The notes below the pieces were generated by a model. The model saw only the letters and a list, made by a program, of their open reading frames with translations. It was not told the origin of the DNA and searched no databases. A program made the translations under genes and the position numbers. From Chloroflexus aurantiacus J-10-fl (GTDB lineage: Bacteria; Chloroflexota; Chloroflexia; Chloroflexales; Chloroflexaceae), in assembly GCF_000018865.1 (NCBI RefSeq), contig NC_010175.1, positions 2,480,001 through 2,544,000 of the forward strand: a stretch of DNA of 64,000 bases, read 5' to 3'. Positions within the stretch are counted from its first letter, which is position 1. Each line of letters starts with the position of its first letter. This document shows positions 44,161 to 53,519 of the stretch, one piece after another.

Positions 44161-46056
44161 CTATAGCCAGATCGTCACCAGTGTTACTGTTATCACGATC
44201 ACGAGCAGGATGACCGATACAATCAGGGCAATGCGTTCGATATTCCACAGACTAATTGTGCTCACCAGCGTATCATCTGGGCCGATGAGATACAGCTCGC
44301 ATTCCTGACCATCAAGCAAGCCGTTGATCTGCGTCATCGTCACGCCCCTGATGCGGAGTTTGGCACGTATCGGTCGGGTATGTTCGCCGGCGTTAGCAAT
44401 TGCTCTGTCTATCAGATCACTCAGTGTTCCGACACTTCGCCATTGGCTATCAAAAAGATCGATCTCGGCTTCGTAGACCGGTTGAGCGCGCTGGCGTAGC
44501 AGGGTGCGTACGTTATTGGGCAACCCTTCGCTATCGTCATCATTCTGGTGCTCAACCGCCCGCCGCGACCAGTGAAACACCTTTTCTTCGACCAGATTGC
44601 CGTTCCCGGCACACTTCTCGCACCGCACTTTCCCGTAGCCTTTGCAGCGATTGCAGGTCTGATCAACCGGATCGGTCTCGTCATTGCGCGTCTTCCGTGG
44701 TTTGATCGTTCCTTTACCCTGACACTGTGGACATACCAGTTGACCCGATCCCTGACATTCAGTGCAGGTAAAAAAGCGCCGTGATCCTGGAAGAACGATG
44801 TCACCGCCTTTTTCCGAACTAAACTCCTCTGCTATCGGTAGTGGCACGCTCCAGAGATCAAGGGCCGGTTCGGCCTGGGGTCGTTCGTCAAGGTTCATGG
44901 GCCGAATCTTCACTTCTGGCTTTGTGCGTGTCTCGTAGAGAACATGTAATTCGTAGAAATAGATATTGAAGCTGGCAATCGTCTCAAGCTCGATCAGTTG
45001 ACCGAGTGAAGAGCGCCGAAAACGATTTTTGCGACTCCAGTTGTTGAGCCACTGCCGCACATAGTTGCGCCGGTGCCACTTATCTGCCCGCTTGCGAGAC
45101 TCGCTGAGAAAATCGTTGAACTGGTCGGCCAGGTTCGAGAGATCGGTGCTGAGCGCCAGTTCCAGCGGATTTTCAAACCACTCGGCACAGGCTTCCCAAC
45201 GCGACTCCTCCATATCGGTGGTAGACTGATCGAGCAGGGTACGCAGTGCCAGACGGAGGGCATTGGCAGCAGCGCCGGCCGTTGTGAAACGCAGATTAGG
45301 TTGCGGTGACAGCATACGCAAGAGCACCCGTTCGGCCAGGGTCAGAGGCGGTGGTTTACCGACTAGATCAAGTTCGGCGATCAGACCGGTGGGAGGAAGT
45401 TCACCACTCAGCATATGGTAGGCCACGGCACCCAGGCTATAAATATCGAGCGCCGGATGCGCCTCGTGCTGAATCAGGCGCAGTTCAGGTGCTGAATAGG
45501 GGGTTACATAATCGGCTTCCTCGATCTGGCTCAGATCAGGGGCATCAGGAGCAGCAGCAAGGCTTAGGTTGGTAAGATAGGCATTGCCCTGCGGCGTGAC
45601 CAGAATGTTCGCCGGTTGCACATCACGATGAATGATCTGCTGCTCGTGGAGATAGTCGAGAGCGGCGGCAATCTGGCTAATGATGCGCATAGCCAGTGGC
45701 AGTTCCAGCGGGCCTTCAGCCAGTAGATCACTGAGCGGACGGGCATCGACATACGGCGTTACCATATAGTCGCCGTAGCGCTCATCGTGACCGGCATCAA
45801 TCACCGGCAACAGATGGGGATGATTCAAACTTGCTGCCAGGCGGGCGGCCAGTTGAAACCGGCTACTGGAAATCCAGTCGTGGCGTCGTAACAGGGAAAT
45901 ATACACCGGACGGTTCAGCGTCTGATGAATGGCCCGGTAGATGATAGCCAGTTCATCCTGTCCGATGCGTTCGAGTAGCCGATATTCGCGCAGCTCAGCG
46001 CCATTCTCTGCCCCCTGGCGTCGTTCGCTGCGAATAAAGGGGCGTGGATTGTTCAT
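44161..46056 (-). CDS. pseudokinase with DnaJ-type zinc-finger region and C-terminal anchor
   Basis: 631 residues. Residues 20-270 have the Ser/Thr kinase fold: IIHRDVQPANILV and the APE-like SAPEL are present. But VAVK-type Lys is lost (VYISLL) and the D-F-G is changed (YLTNLSLA), so catalytic activity is doubtful. A linker (about 280-430) follows. Residues around 440-500 carry DnaJ-like C-x-x-C-x-G-x-G repeats (CTECQGSGQ, CPQCQGKG, CNRCKGYG, CEKCAGNG) that should bind two zinc ions. The end has a hydrophobic helix (LIVSVILLVIVITVTLVTIWL), a tail anchor. Start ATG 46056 after GAGGTGG; a GTG at 46062 is alternative. It may be a scaffold that binds clients at the membrane. Confidence 0.82.
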   Translation of the reverse strand: MNNPRPFIRSERRQGAENGAELREYRLLERIGQDELAIIYRAIHQTLNRPVYISLLRRHDWISSSRFQLAARLAASLNHPHLLPVIDAGHDERYGDYMVTPYVDARPLSDLLAEGPLELPLAMRIISQIAAALDYLHEQQIIHRDVQPANILVTPQGNAYLTNLSLAAAPDAPDLSQIEEADYVTPYSAPELRLIQHEAHPALDIYSLGAVAYHMLSGELPPTGLIAELDLVGKPPPLTLAERVLLRMLSPQPNLRFTTAGAAANALRLALRTLLDQSTTDMEESRWEACAEWFENPLELALSTDLSNLADQFNDFLSESRKRADKWHRRNYVRQWLNNWSRKNRFRRSSLGQLIELETIASFNIYFYELHVLYETRTKPEVKIRPMNLDERPQAEPALDLWSVPLPIAEEFSSEKGGDIVLPGSRRFFTCTECQGSGQLVCPQCQGKGTIKPRKTRNDETDPVDQTCNRCKGYGKVRCEKCAGNGNLVEEKVFHWSRRAVEHQNDDDSEGLPNNVRTLLRQRAQPVYEAEIDLFDSQWRSVGTLSDLIDRAIANAGEHTRPIRAKLRIRGVTMTQINGLLDGQECELYLIGPDDTLVSTISLWNIERIALIVSVILLVIVITVTLVTIWL

Positions 46057-46459
46057 AGCCACCTCAGACCCCCACCTGTAATAGAACTTGTGTTCGTATT
46101 ATACCGTATCTGTCAATGGTAATGTCTCTGACCCGCCGCCTCATAAACGATGCCAACGAGCAGAGCATTACAGCTCAGCCTTTGACTGGCTATCATAGCA
46201 CAAAGCGTCAACTCGCTGTTGCGAGTGAGGAAATCGCTACCGATGGTAGCTGCTCGTTTCCTGTTGCCACGCTGCATCATTGCTATACTGTGATTGTGCC
46301 GTTTGGCGGCGGGCAACCAAGAGAACCGGATACGCGATGACGTTCATCCGTATCCTTCCTGTCAGCCAGGATCTCTGCCTCCCCAATTCAACCTCCACGG
46401 CGCCCTGCACGCCGTTTCCTCGCGCTTGCCCCTTTGCCCGCCGTCCGGTCTACGGCCCC
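46057..46459. other. intergenic region before the pseudokinase
   Basis: A minus-strand TATAAT (46098-46103) with GACATT 17 bases further upstream is the likely pseudokinase promoter. At 46452-46471 ACGGCCCC/GGGGCCGT forms an 8-base stem followed on the plus strand by TTCTGTTTC, a possible bidirectional terminator at the ctpA end. No gene seen. Confidence 0.5.
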
Positions 46460-47794
46460 TTAGGGGGCCGTTTCTGTTTCTGCCGGCGGTGGTGGTGCGG
46501 TTCCGTTCTCTAATAACTGTAAAGCCCAGTAGAGTTGAGCATCAGCACAGCTCGTATCGGCGGGACGATCAGGGACGCAGGGGACAGGGTAAGTCGCCTC
46601 ATTCGAGGCCGGTACCACGTGCTGGGGGGTAATGCCGACACCGTTAATGGCTTCGCCAGCAGGGGTTAACCAGCGGGCAATGGTGATGCGTACACTACTC
46701 CCGTCGCGTAACGTGTAGATGTTTTGCACCGATCCCTTGCCGAAGGTGCGCTCACCGAGCAGTACGGTGTTGGGCCGTTGATCGCGTAAGGCGCCGGCCA
46801 CGACCTCGGCCGCACTGGCCGATCCACCATTCACCAGGACAACCATTGGTATGTCGTAGAGCCGGCGGTCGGGTACGGCAGTGATAGTACGCAGCTCCTT
46901 TTTGACCCCGCTTCGTTCCTCTTCGTAAAGGGCGATGCCGTCGTAAAAACGACCCAGGACTTCTTGCGCAGTGGTTAAAAAGCCGCCGGAATTGTTTCTC
47001 AGATCAAGCACAATGGCGCGTGGCTGTTGCGGCCGCAGTTCGGCAATTGCGGCATCAAGCAACTCGGTGGTGGTGGCTTTGAATTCGGTGATCTGGATGT
47101 AGGCAATGCCATTCGGCAGCATGGTGCTGTTAACGGTGATCAACGGGATGGCGGCACGAGTAATGGCAACGGTAAAGACGCGATCCTCTGCCGGGCGACG
47201 CAGGGTCAGGCGAACGACGGATCCGGCCGGGCCACGGATCAGGCTGACGGCACGGGCACTGGCGTCGTTCTCGTTCAGGCCAGCGATCAGTTCAGCCAGT
47301 TCCTGATCATCGACGGCCAGGATAATGTCACCCGGTTGCAGGCCGGCCTGTGCTGCCGGCGAGTTGGGGATGGGGCGGTCAATCACAATCATCCCATCCT
47401 CGACCCGCAGGTAGGCACCGATCCCTTCGTAACGGCCTTCCATTGACTCGCGATTCTGCTGTGCCTCCTCTGGCTCCTGGAAGAAGGTGTAGGGATCGTC
47501 GAGGGTGGCCAGCATGCCACGGATGGCACCGTAGATCATGCGCTGCCGATCAATACTCTCAGGACGGTAGAAATTGCCTTCCACCAGGTCCCATACATCC
47601 CAGAACACGGCAGCGTATTGCCGGCGGTCACCGGGGGTCAGCAGGCGGGCGTCAGCATTGGAAACGCCGGTAATAAAGACATCAATCGGCGAGACGCCGA
47701 CGATACGGCCGGTAATCCACCCGCCGAGAAACGCCACGGTCACGACAGCCAGCCATTGCACGATTTTGCCGATAATTGCCCACACCCGTTCCAT
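46460..47794 (-). CDS. C-terminal processing peptidase (S41, CtpA)
   Basis: 444 residues. One N-terminal membrane helix (IVQWLAVVTVAFLGGWITGRIVG), a helical spacer, a PDZ domain (GIGAYLRVEDGMIVIDRPIPNSPAAQAGLQPGDIILAVDD) and an S41 core. The catalytic Ser is in GGSASAAEVVAGALRD and the catalytic Lys in GERTFGKGSVQNIY, as in tail-specific proteases. It should cleave extracytoplasmic C-termini. It is last in the cysE-cysS-prmA-manA-rsmE-ctpA operon, 13 bases after rsmE. Start at ATG 47794; ATG 47824 is in frame but overlaps rsmE. Compare with the S41 gene at 67, which lacks the Lys. Confidence 0.92.
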   Translation of the reverse strand: MERVWAIIGKIVQWLAVVTVAFLGGWITGRIVGVSPIDVFITGVSNADARLLTPGDRRQYAAVFWDVWDLVEGNFYRPESIDRQRMIYGAIRGMLATLDDPYTFFQEPEEAQQNRESMEGRYEGIGAYLRVEDGMIVIDRPIPNSPAAQAGLQPGDIILAVDDQELAELIAGLNENDASARAVSLIRGPAGSVVRLTLRRPAEDRVFTVAITRAAIPLITVNSTMLPNGIAYIQITEFKATTTELLDAAIAELRPQQPRAIVLDLRNNSGGFLTTAQEVLGRFYDGIALYEEERSGVKKELRTITAVPDRRLYDIPMVVLVNGGSASAAEVVAGALRDQRPNTVLLGERTFGKGSVQNIYTLRDGSSVRITIARWLTPAGEAINGVGITPQHVVPASNEATYPVPCVPDRPADTSCADAQLYWALQLLENGTAPPPPAETETAP

Positions 47795-47807
47795 AGCAGT
47801 ATCTTTT

Positions 47808-48566
47808 CTAGTATTGAAGTGCATATTGAAGCATGGCCAGTGCTACCAGCGGTGCCGTTTCGGCCCGTAAAATGCGTGGTCCCAGTGACACCGATTGAAT
47901 GCCGTGCTGATGCGCCGCCGTTCGTTCGGCGGGATCAATGCCACCTTCGGGTCCCGAATAAATGGCAATCTGGCGTAACGATGGTTGTGGCGGCAGCACT
48001 GTGCGTAGATGCACCGTTGCCTGTTCATCGAGCAGAATAGCCAGGTCGGCGGTATGCGCTCTGGTCAGTGCCGCCGCGAACGACTGCGGTTCAGCGACAA
48101 CCGGCAATCGTCCGCGTCCGGCCTGCTCGGCTGCTTCGGTAGCAATGCGTTGCCAGCGCGCCAGACGATGTTCGTCAATCCGACCGGTGATGAGCGAACG
48201 GGCGAAGGTCACCGGTACAATCCGGTATACCCCTAGCTCAACAGCTTTCTGGATTGCCCACTCGAAGCGCTCAGGACGGATGAGGGCCAGATAGAGATCA
48301 AAGGTCACAGCCGGCTCGCCGGAAGCCTGGCAGCGAGCCACTACCTGACCGCGAGCGCGTCGCCGATCAATGTGAGTGATCTCAACGATTGCCGCCAATC
48401 CCTGTCCGTCGAGCAGCATCACCCGATCACCGGCGCGGAGGCGTAAGACACGCTCCCATTGATGAATGATGGCCGCATCATCAATCTCTACCTGATCGGT
48501 GCGTAGCCAGCCAGGATTGACGAAGAAGCGGCGTGTGTTGGGAATTGCGAGTGTGTCATCAACCAT
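47808..48566 (-). CDS. rsmE: 16S rRNA (uracil-1498-N3)-methyltransferase
   Basis: 252 residues. The N-terminal PUA-like part (TRRFFVNPGWLRTDQVEIDDAAIIHQWERVLRLRAGDRVMLLDGQG) and the SPOUT domain (LIRPERFEWAIQKAVELGVYRIVPVTFARS, YSGPEGGIDPAERTAAHQHGIQSVSLGPRILRAETAPLVAL) are diagnostic of RsmE. It uses SAM to methylate U1498 in the ribosomal decoding site. It begins 5 bases after the manA stop, clearly in the same operon. Confidence 0.93.
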   Translation of the reverse strand: MVDDTLAIPNTRRFFVNPGWLRTDQVEIDDAAIIHQWERVLRLRAGDRVMLLDGQGLAAIVEITHIDRRRARGQVVARCQASGEPAVTFDLYLALIRPERFEWAIQKAVELGVYRIVPVTFARSLITGRIDEHRLARWQRIATEAAEQAGRGRLPVVAEPQSFAAALTRAHTADLAILLDEQATVHLRTVLPPQPSLRQIAIYSGPEGGIDPAERTAAHQHGIQSVSLGPRILRAETAPLVALAMLQYALQY

Positions 48567-48571
48567 CGGCT

Positions 48572-49606
48572 TTAGGGGAAGATTGGACCGGTACCCGGTG
48601 ATACGCCAAGTGTGCTGATTAACGCCGGTATATCGGGAATATATGAACGCAACAGGGTTGCATCATCGGCGAGAAGTCGGTACGCTCCCAGGGTTGCCGG
48701 CAAGAGGACCGCCGTTCCGCGTGGCAGGTCGAGGGTAAGCTGTTGCCAGGTAAGCTGTGCCGTCCCGCCAATGACGGTGAGGATCTCAAGCGAAGCGGGG
48801 TCGGTCTTCGCCGCTACTTCTCCCTGCACGCGCCAGCGTTCGAGTGCAAATGATGAGCAGGCTACCAGCAATTCGCGTTGTGCATCGAGCGGCAGTGGAC
48901 GCAACCGGGCAGTGTGCGCCGGTTCCAGCCGACTCACCGCCAGCGCCTGCTCGATGTGCAGCGGGCGGAGCTGACCGGTACGGGCATCGCGGCGGTTGTA
49001 ATCGTACAGGCGATAGGTAAGATCCGATTTCTGCTGAATTTCAAACAGCATAATCCCGGCGTTGATGGCGTGAATCGTCCCCGCCGGTACGAAGATCAGG
49101 TCGCCGGACTGAACCGGCCGCTGCGCCAGGAGGGTTTCGACGGTACCATCAGCGATTGCCCGCGCCAGTGTCTCACGTTCCAGCACCGTGGACGTGCCCA
49201 ATGTCACCGTTGCCCCCGGTTCGGCAGCCAGAATGTACCAGGCTTCGGTTTTGCCGTGGAAGCCGGTATGCGCCTCAAACGTATGGGCATACTCATCGTC
49301 GGGATGCACCTGTACCGAGAGGCGGTCGGCGGCATCAATGAATTTCGCCAGCAACGGTAGATCGGCACCGTAGCGGGCGAACGGTCGGGAACCGACCAGG
49401 GCGGTGCCGTAGGCACGGGCCAGATCGGCAATCGTTGTGCCGGCCAGGGGGCCGTTGCTGACCCGATTGCTATCGAAGACCAGCCAGATTTCACCCAGCC
49501 GTTCTGGATGGGGGTGCGGCAGATCGAGCCACGGTGCCAGTCGTTGACCACCCCAGAGCGGTTCAACCAGGCGCGGTTCACAGAGAATTGGATAGAGTGT
49601 CTGCAT
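48572..49606 (-). CDS. manA: type I mannose-6-phosphate isomerase
   Basis: 344 residues, a cupin of the class I phosphomannose isomerases. Zinc-binding motifs are visible: LSVQVHPDDEYAHTFEAHTGFHGKTEAWYILAAE (Gln, His and Glu ligands) and VPAGTIHAINAGIMLFEIQQKSDLTYRLYDYNRRD. It interconverts fructose-6-phosphate and mannose-6-phosphate, feeding GDP-mannose for surface glycans. Starts at ATG 49606, 27 bases after the prmA stop. Confidence 0.92.
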   Translation of the reverse strand: MQTLYPILCEPRLVEPLWGGQRLAPWLDLPHPHPERLGEIWLVFDSNRVSNGPLAGTTIADLARAYGTALVGSRPFARYGADLPLLAKFIDAADRLSVQVHPDDEYAHTFEAHTGFHGKTEAWYILAAEPGATVTLGTSTVLERETLARAIADGTVETLLAQRPVQSGDLIFVPAGTIHAINAGIMLFEIQQKSDLTYRLYDYNRRDARTGQLRPLHIEQALAVSRLEPAHTARLRPLPLDAQRELLVACSSFALERWRVQGEVAAKTDPASLEILTVIGGTAQLTWQQLTLDLPRGTAVLLPATLGAYRLLADDATLLRSYIPDIPALISTLGVSPGTGPIFP

Positions 49607-49633
49607 AGGTTTGCGTCTTTATCGAAATCAGGT

Positions 49634-50620
49634 CTATTGTGGGCGACGGTGAACCAGAGCCACCCACTCACCCTCAACATGGCGTTCGATCTGTTGCAGA
49701 CCGACTGCGGCGAAGGCCGCTACGACCTCTGCCTCTTTGACATCAATGATACCACTACTAATCAGTAGACCACCGGGTTTGAGAGCTGTCGCCAGATCAG
49801 GCGCCAGCAGCACCAGGACTTTCGCGATCAGATTGGCCGCGATCAGATCGAAGGTGGCCTGGGGCGTGTTGTCGTGCAGGGTGGGATCGGGTGTTTCCGG
49901 CCCAAAATCGCCAGACAGCCAGTGCCCCATCGCCTGCCCGGCGCCCAGGCTGCCTTCGGCTACCGTCACCAGGTCTTGCACCTGATTGCGCTCAACATTT
50001 TCGTGCGCGACCCGTACCGCTATCGGATCGTTATCGAGTGCCAGTACCTGACCCGCACCGAGTTTTGCCGCAGCAATCGCCAGAATCCCAGAGCCGGTGC
50101 CGAGATCGAGCACCTGTTGTCCGGGTTGCACCAGCCGTTCGAGCAGGTGCAGGCAGAGACGGGTGGTTGGGTGGAGGCCGGTACCAAACGCCATCCCCGG
50201 ATCGAGCAGCAGGACAACATCGTTCGGCTGCGGCTGATATTCCAGCCACGACGGCACAATCACCGTGCGCTCGCCAACGCGCAGCACCGGGTAAAACTGC
50301 TTCCAGGCGTTCGCCCAGTCTTCTTCGGCCAGTGTGCGAGTCTGGATCGGGCCGAGCGGGCGAATCTGGTGGACGTGCCAGAGGGCATGTTCGATCTGCT
50401 GACGGGTCTCTTCGGCCTGCGCGTCGAGTGGCAGATAGGTACGCAACCAGACCGGTCGGTTGGGATCGTACTGGAATTCTGGCCCTTCATCGCCAGCGAT
50501 CCAGCTCTGCTCGACCACGACACCACCATTGTAGCCGTAACGGGCCAGGATTTCGGACACCGTTTCCACGGCTTCCGGGTCAACTTCAACTGCAATTTCG
50601 AGCCAGGATGTTGTTTGCAT
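49634..50620 (-). CDS. prmA: ribosomal protein L11 methyltransferase
   Basis: 328 residues. The N-terminal substrate-recognition domain ([33 protein letters not shown]) is followed by a SAM-binding domain with [26 protein letters not shown] and motif [21 protein letters not shown], then [31 protein letters not shown]. These are the PrmA signatures; it trimethylates L11. Nine bases separate it from cysS upstream. Confidence 0.93.
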
Positions 50621-50629
50621 GAATGTACG

Positions 50630-52048
50630 TCACCTCTCCCACTTCCATCGCGTGCCCTGCGGGCCATCCTCAAGCGTGACACCCAGATCGCTCAACCGGT
50701 TGCGCACCATATCGGCCAGGGCGTACTGTTTTGCCTTACGCAACTCGCTCCGCACCTCGATCAACAACTCGATGAACGGAGTGGCTTCGGCACCGGTTGT
50801 GCGTTGCCGTGGTTGCAAGCGCAGACCGAGCACACCGGCCAGCTCTCGCAGGGTCTGCTGCCCAATTGCCAGCGCATCGTTATCGAGACCGGCGTCGCGT
50901 GCTGCATTGATGGCCCGTACCAGGTCGAACAGGGCAGCGAGGGCTGCCGGGCTGTTGAAATCATTGTCCATTGCCGTGATGAAGCGTTCACGGGCAAGTG
51001 CTGCCGCCTCGCGCAGGGCAGTCACTGCCGGCCCTTCGTGTACCGTCCCGGTGGCCGGTGCCAGGGCCGAGAGCAAGCGCTCGAGTTTGCGTTGATTATC
51101 GGCGGCAACCTCGTCGTTGTAGGTCAGCGGGCTGCGGTACGAGCTGCTCAACACGATCAAACGGAAGACATCGGCGTCGTAGCGGCTCAGAAAATCGGCA
51201 ATCGTCACTACATTGCCCAACGACTTCGACATCTTTTCGACCTGGCGCGTCTGCGGATTGACCAGTTGCAGCATGCCATTGTGTACCCAATAGCGGGCAA
51301 AGCACTGCCCGGTCAAACTCTCGCTTTGGGCAATCTCGTTTTCGTGATGCGGGAAGATCAGGTCGGTGCCGCCACCGTGAATGTCGATCTGTGGGCCGAG
51401 GTGTTCCATCGCCATCGCCGAGCACTCGATATGCCAGCCAGGCCGGCCCGGCCCCCACGGACTCTCCCAGGACGGTTCGCCGGGGCGAGCGGCTTTCCAG
51501 AGCGCGAAATCAGCCGGCGACTCCTTACGTGGATCGACCTCGAAGCGGGTTCCGCTCAACATCTCATCGAGCGAACGTCCAGAGAGCTTGCCGTAGTCTT
51601 CGTCGCGGCGAACACGGAAATAGACATCGCCATCAACGACATAGGCATAGCCGCGCTCGATCAAGCCCTGCACAAAGGCGATAATCGCCGGCATCGTGGT
51701 TGATACTCGTGGATAGGCGGTTGCCGGCAAGACATTCATAGCCTGCAACTGGGCGAGGAACTCGGCGGCATACTGCCCCGACAACGTCAGGGGGTCTTGA
51801 CCGAGCGCATTGGCACGGGCGATCACCTTGTCATCAATATCGGTAAAATTGACGATATGCCGCACTTCGTAGCCGCGAAATTCAAGATAGCGCCGGATGA
51901 CATCGAAGACGATGGCCGACATTGCGTGCCCGATATGGGCTTCGTCGTAGGGAGTCACGCCACAGACATACATCCGTACCACGCCGGGTTCAATCGTCTC
52001 CAGCGGTTCGAGGCGGCGGCTCAGGGTATTGTAGAGTTGAATCGTCAT
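50630..52048 (-). CDS. cysS: cysteinyl-tRNA synthetase
   Basis: 472 residues. The zinc/HIGH region reads [30 protein letters not shown], the second zinc region [15 protein letters not shown] and [10 protein letters not shown], and the KMSKS loop [11 protein letters not shown]. All zinc ligands (Cys, Cys, His, Glu) are present. Length and C-terminal anticodon region mark it as CysRS; the [13 protein letters not shown] form is nearer the related MshC pattern than the usual G-P-T-V-Y-D. It charges tRNA-Cys. It is 37 bases from cysE, so cysteine synthesis and use are linked. Confidence 0.95.
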   Translation of the reverse strand: MTIQLYNTLSRRLEPLETIEPGVVRMYVCGVTPYDEAHIGHAMSAIVFDVIRRYLEFRGYEVRHIVNFTDIDDKVIARANALGQDPLTLSGQYAAEFLAQLQAMNVLPATAYPRVSTTMPAIIAFVQGLIERGYAYVVDGDVYFRVRRDEDYGKLSGRSLDEMLSGTRFEVDPRKESPADFALWKAARPGEPSWESPWGPGRPGWHIECSAMAMEHLGPQIDIHGGGTDLIFPHHENEIAQSESLTGQCFARYWVHNGMLQLVNPQTRQVEKMSKSLGNVVTIADFLSRYDADVFRLIVLSSSYRSPLTYNDEVAADNQRKLERLLSALAPATGTVHEGPAVTALREAAALARERFITAMDNDFNSPAALAALFDLVRAINAARDAGLDNDALAIGQQTLRELAGVLGLRLQPRQRTTGAEATPFIELLIEVRSELRKAKQYALADMVRNRLSDLGVTLEDGPQGTRWKWER

Positions 52049-52085
52049 ACGAACTCACTATGTTGCAAACAGTTGTCTCCCGGTT

Positions 52086-52856
52086 TCAGATACCGGCACC
52101 TTGATTATACTCTTCTTCAACCGACGATGAGTCATTCAAGAGCGTTTGCCAGAGCTGATCGGGCAATGCGTCGTATTTGAGGCGATGCTCTTCGTGATGA
52201 ACATGGGTAGCTGCCTCCAGATCGGCGATCCGCAGTTCGAGTTCCAGCACCTTATCGTGCAAACCGCGCAGCATCTCGCCTTCGGGGTCGGGCAATTGCT
52301 CAACCCGGCGCGACAGACCGGTTACCGGATCGCGGCGAGCCACGATCCGTGCCGGCACTCCCACGGCGGTCGAGTGCGGTGGCACATCTTTGACCACAAC
52401 GGCACCGCCACCGATACGGGCACCTTTGCCAATCGTGATAGCGCCCAGCACAATCGCCCCGACGCCAATAACCACCTCGTCCTCAACCGTTGGGTGGCGC
52501 TTACCGGTTTGCTTCCCGGTTCCCCCCAACGTCACCCCTTGATAGAGCATCACCCAATCGCCGATCTCGGTTGTTTCGCCAATCACTACTCCCATGCCGT
52601 GATCGATGAAAAATCCGCGACCAATGCGGGCACCGGGATGAATTTCAATCCCGGTGAGAAAACGGCTTATCTGCGAAATCAGGCGCGGAATGAAAGGGAT
52701 ATTGCGCCGGTAGAGGGCATGGGCCAGGCGGTGCAGAATAATGGCATGCAGTCCAGGATACAGCAATACCTCGGCCAGATTACGGGCAGCGGGATCATTG
52801 CGAAAAATGGCGCGAATATCATCGCGCAATACACACAGTGCATGTGACATACGCAT
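52086..52856 (-). CDS. cysE: serine O-acetyltransferase
   Basis: About 256 residues. The N-terminal helical part ([40 protein letters not shown]) leads to left-handed beta-helix hexapeptide repeats ([82 protein letters not shown]). The His in FIDHGMG is the catalytic base. It makes O-acetylserine for cysteine. The C-terminal tail ([33 protein letters not shown]) is a coiled coil. Start placed at ATG 52856 (GGGG eight bases upstream); 52862 and 52853 are close alternatives. Confidence 0.93.
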   Translation of the reverse strand: MRMSHALCVLRDDIRAIFRNDPAARNLAEVLLYPGLHAIILHRLAHALYRRNIPFIPRLISQISRFLTGIEIHPGARIGRGFFIDHGMGVVIGETTEIGDWVMLYQGVTLGGTGKQTGKRHPTVEDEVVIGVGAIVLGAITIGKGARIGGGAVVVKDVPPHSTAVGVPARIVARRDPVTGLSRRVEQLPDPEGEMLRGLHDKVLELELRIADLEAATHVHHEEHRLKYDALPDQLWQTLLNDSSSVEEEYNQGAGI

Positions 52857-53122
52857 CGACATTACCCCGGTAATAATAACCTCGTAATAACCTCGTGAAC
52901 AAACAGGACACAAACAGACACAAGAGGAAACTGTGCGCAGGTAGGTGCGCGTCAGCGCAGATGCAGAAGGGGCGCTACCGGATCAGGCAGCACCCCTAAC
53001 GACAGTAGCAGGCAGCAAGAGGAGAAAATGGAGAAGGGATACGGAAAGCCGCACCCTGAACAGCAATGTACTGATGCGAACGGGTGCGGCACAGCGGCGT
53101 GCAATATGATGTGAACGAATGT
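52857..53122 (-). promoter_or_regulatory. cysE leader with two stem-loops
   Basis: 266-base gap between fmdB and cysE. On the minus strand a GGGGTGCTGCC/GGTAGCGCCCC stem (52969-52979 with 52986-52996, two G-U pairs only on that strand) has a 6-base loop. A second stem is GCCGCACCC/GGGTGCGGC (53048-53056 with 53082-53090), which may end the fmdB transcript. The G-U orientation bias suggests an RNA element acting on cysE. No T-box consensus was recognised. Confidence 0.45.
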
Positions 53123-53383
53123 CTAATCGTCACCGGTGTCACTCTTGGTATCACTCTTGTTGTCCTTGCCGGCGTCGCTACTCGTCACCGAGCCACTGCT
53201 GGAACCACGGCTGTCGGTAATATACCATCCCGAACCCTTAAAGACAATCCCTGCCGGTTGAATGACCCGGCGTACCCGGCCGGCCTGACCACAGAGACAG
53301 ACGGTCAGTGGTTCGTCTTTGAAGCTCTGGAATTGTTCAAACTGTTTGCCACACGCATCGCAGGCGTACACGTAGGTCGGCAT
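53123..53383 (-). CDS. FmdB-family zinc-ribbon protein
   Basis: 86 residues. MPTYVYACDACGKQFEQFQSFKDEPLTVCLCGQAGRVRRVIQPAGIVFKGSGWYITDSRG has the FmdB/CxxC-regulatory pattern; the first knuckle is C-x-x-C and the second is C-L-C-G. A Ser/Asp/Lys-rich tail follows. The role of this family is not settled; it was named after formamidase regulators. It lies upstream of the cysE operon and may share its transcript. Confidence 0.88.
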   Translation of the reverse strand: MPTYVYACDACGKQFEQFQSFKDEPLTVCLCGQAGRVRRVIQPAGIVFKGSGWYITDSRGSSSGSVTSSDAGKDNKSDTKSDTGDD

Positions 53384-53446
53384 AGCGCTGTTCCTACCTC
53401 CCTTTGGTTATTGTTTGATGTATCACACAAGGTATTTTACTCCAGA

Positions 53447-53503
53447 ATACCAGGACACGCAATAAGAGGAGTGTTAGCGTTGTCTTATTGCGTGTCCTGG
53501 TAT
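53447..53503. terminator. perfect 21 bp inverted repeat
   Basis: Arms 53447-53467 (starting ATACCAGGACACG) and 53483-53503 are exact reverse complements around a 15-base loop. It begins 16 bases after the stop of the minus-strand CSD-DUF1294 gene and precedes fmdB. It lacks a T-run. It may be a terminator or a small mobile hairpin. Confidence 0.75.
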
Positions 53504-53519
53504 CACCGTTCAGTGTGTG

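Noticed and set aside
46113-46316. 67-residue minus-strand frame
   Set aside because: Lies over the pseudokinase promoter region and has no family signal.
49874-51703. 609-residue open frame on the plus strand
   Set aside because: It runs antisense across prmA and cysS, which have clear family motifs; a shadow of GC-rich coding sequence.
50630-52048. Mycothiol ligase MshC
   Set aside because: Length, C-terminal tRNA-binding region and operon with cysE fit CysRS; only the HIGH region is MshC-like.
52857-53122. T-box riboswitch before cysE
   Set aside because: No antiterminator consensus was found; only hairpins are visible.
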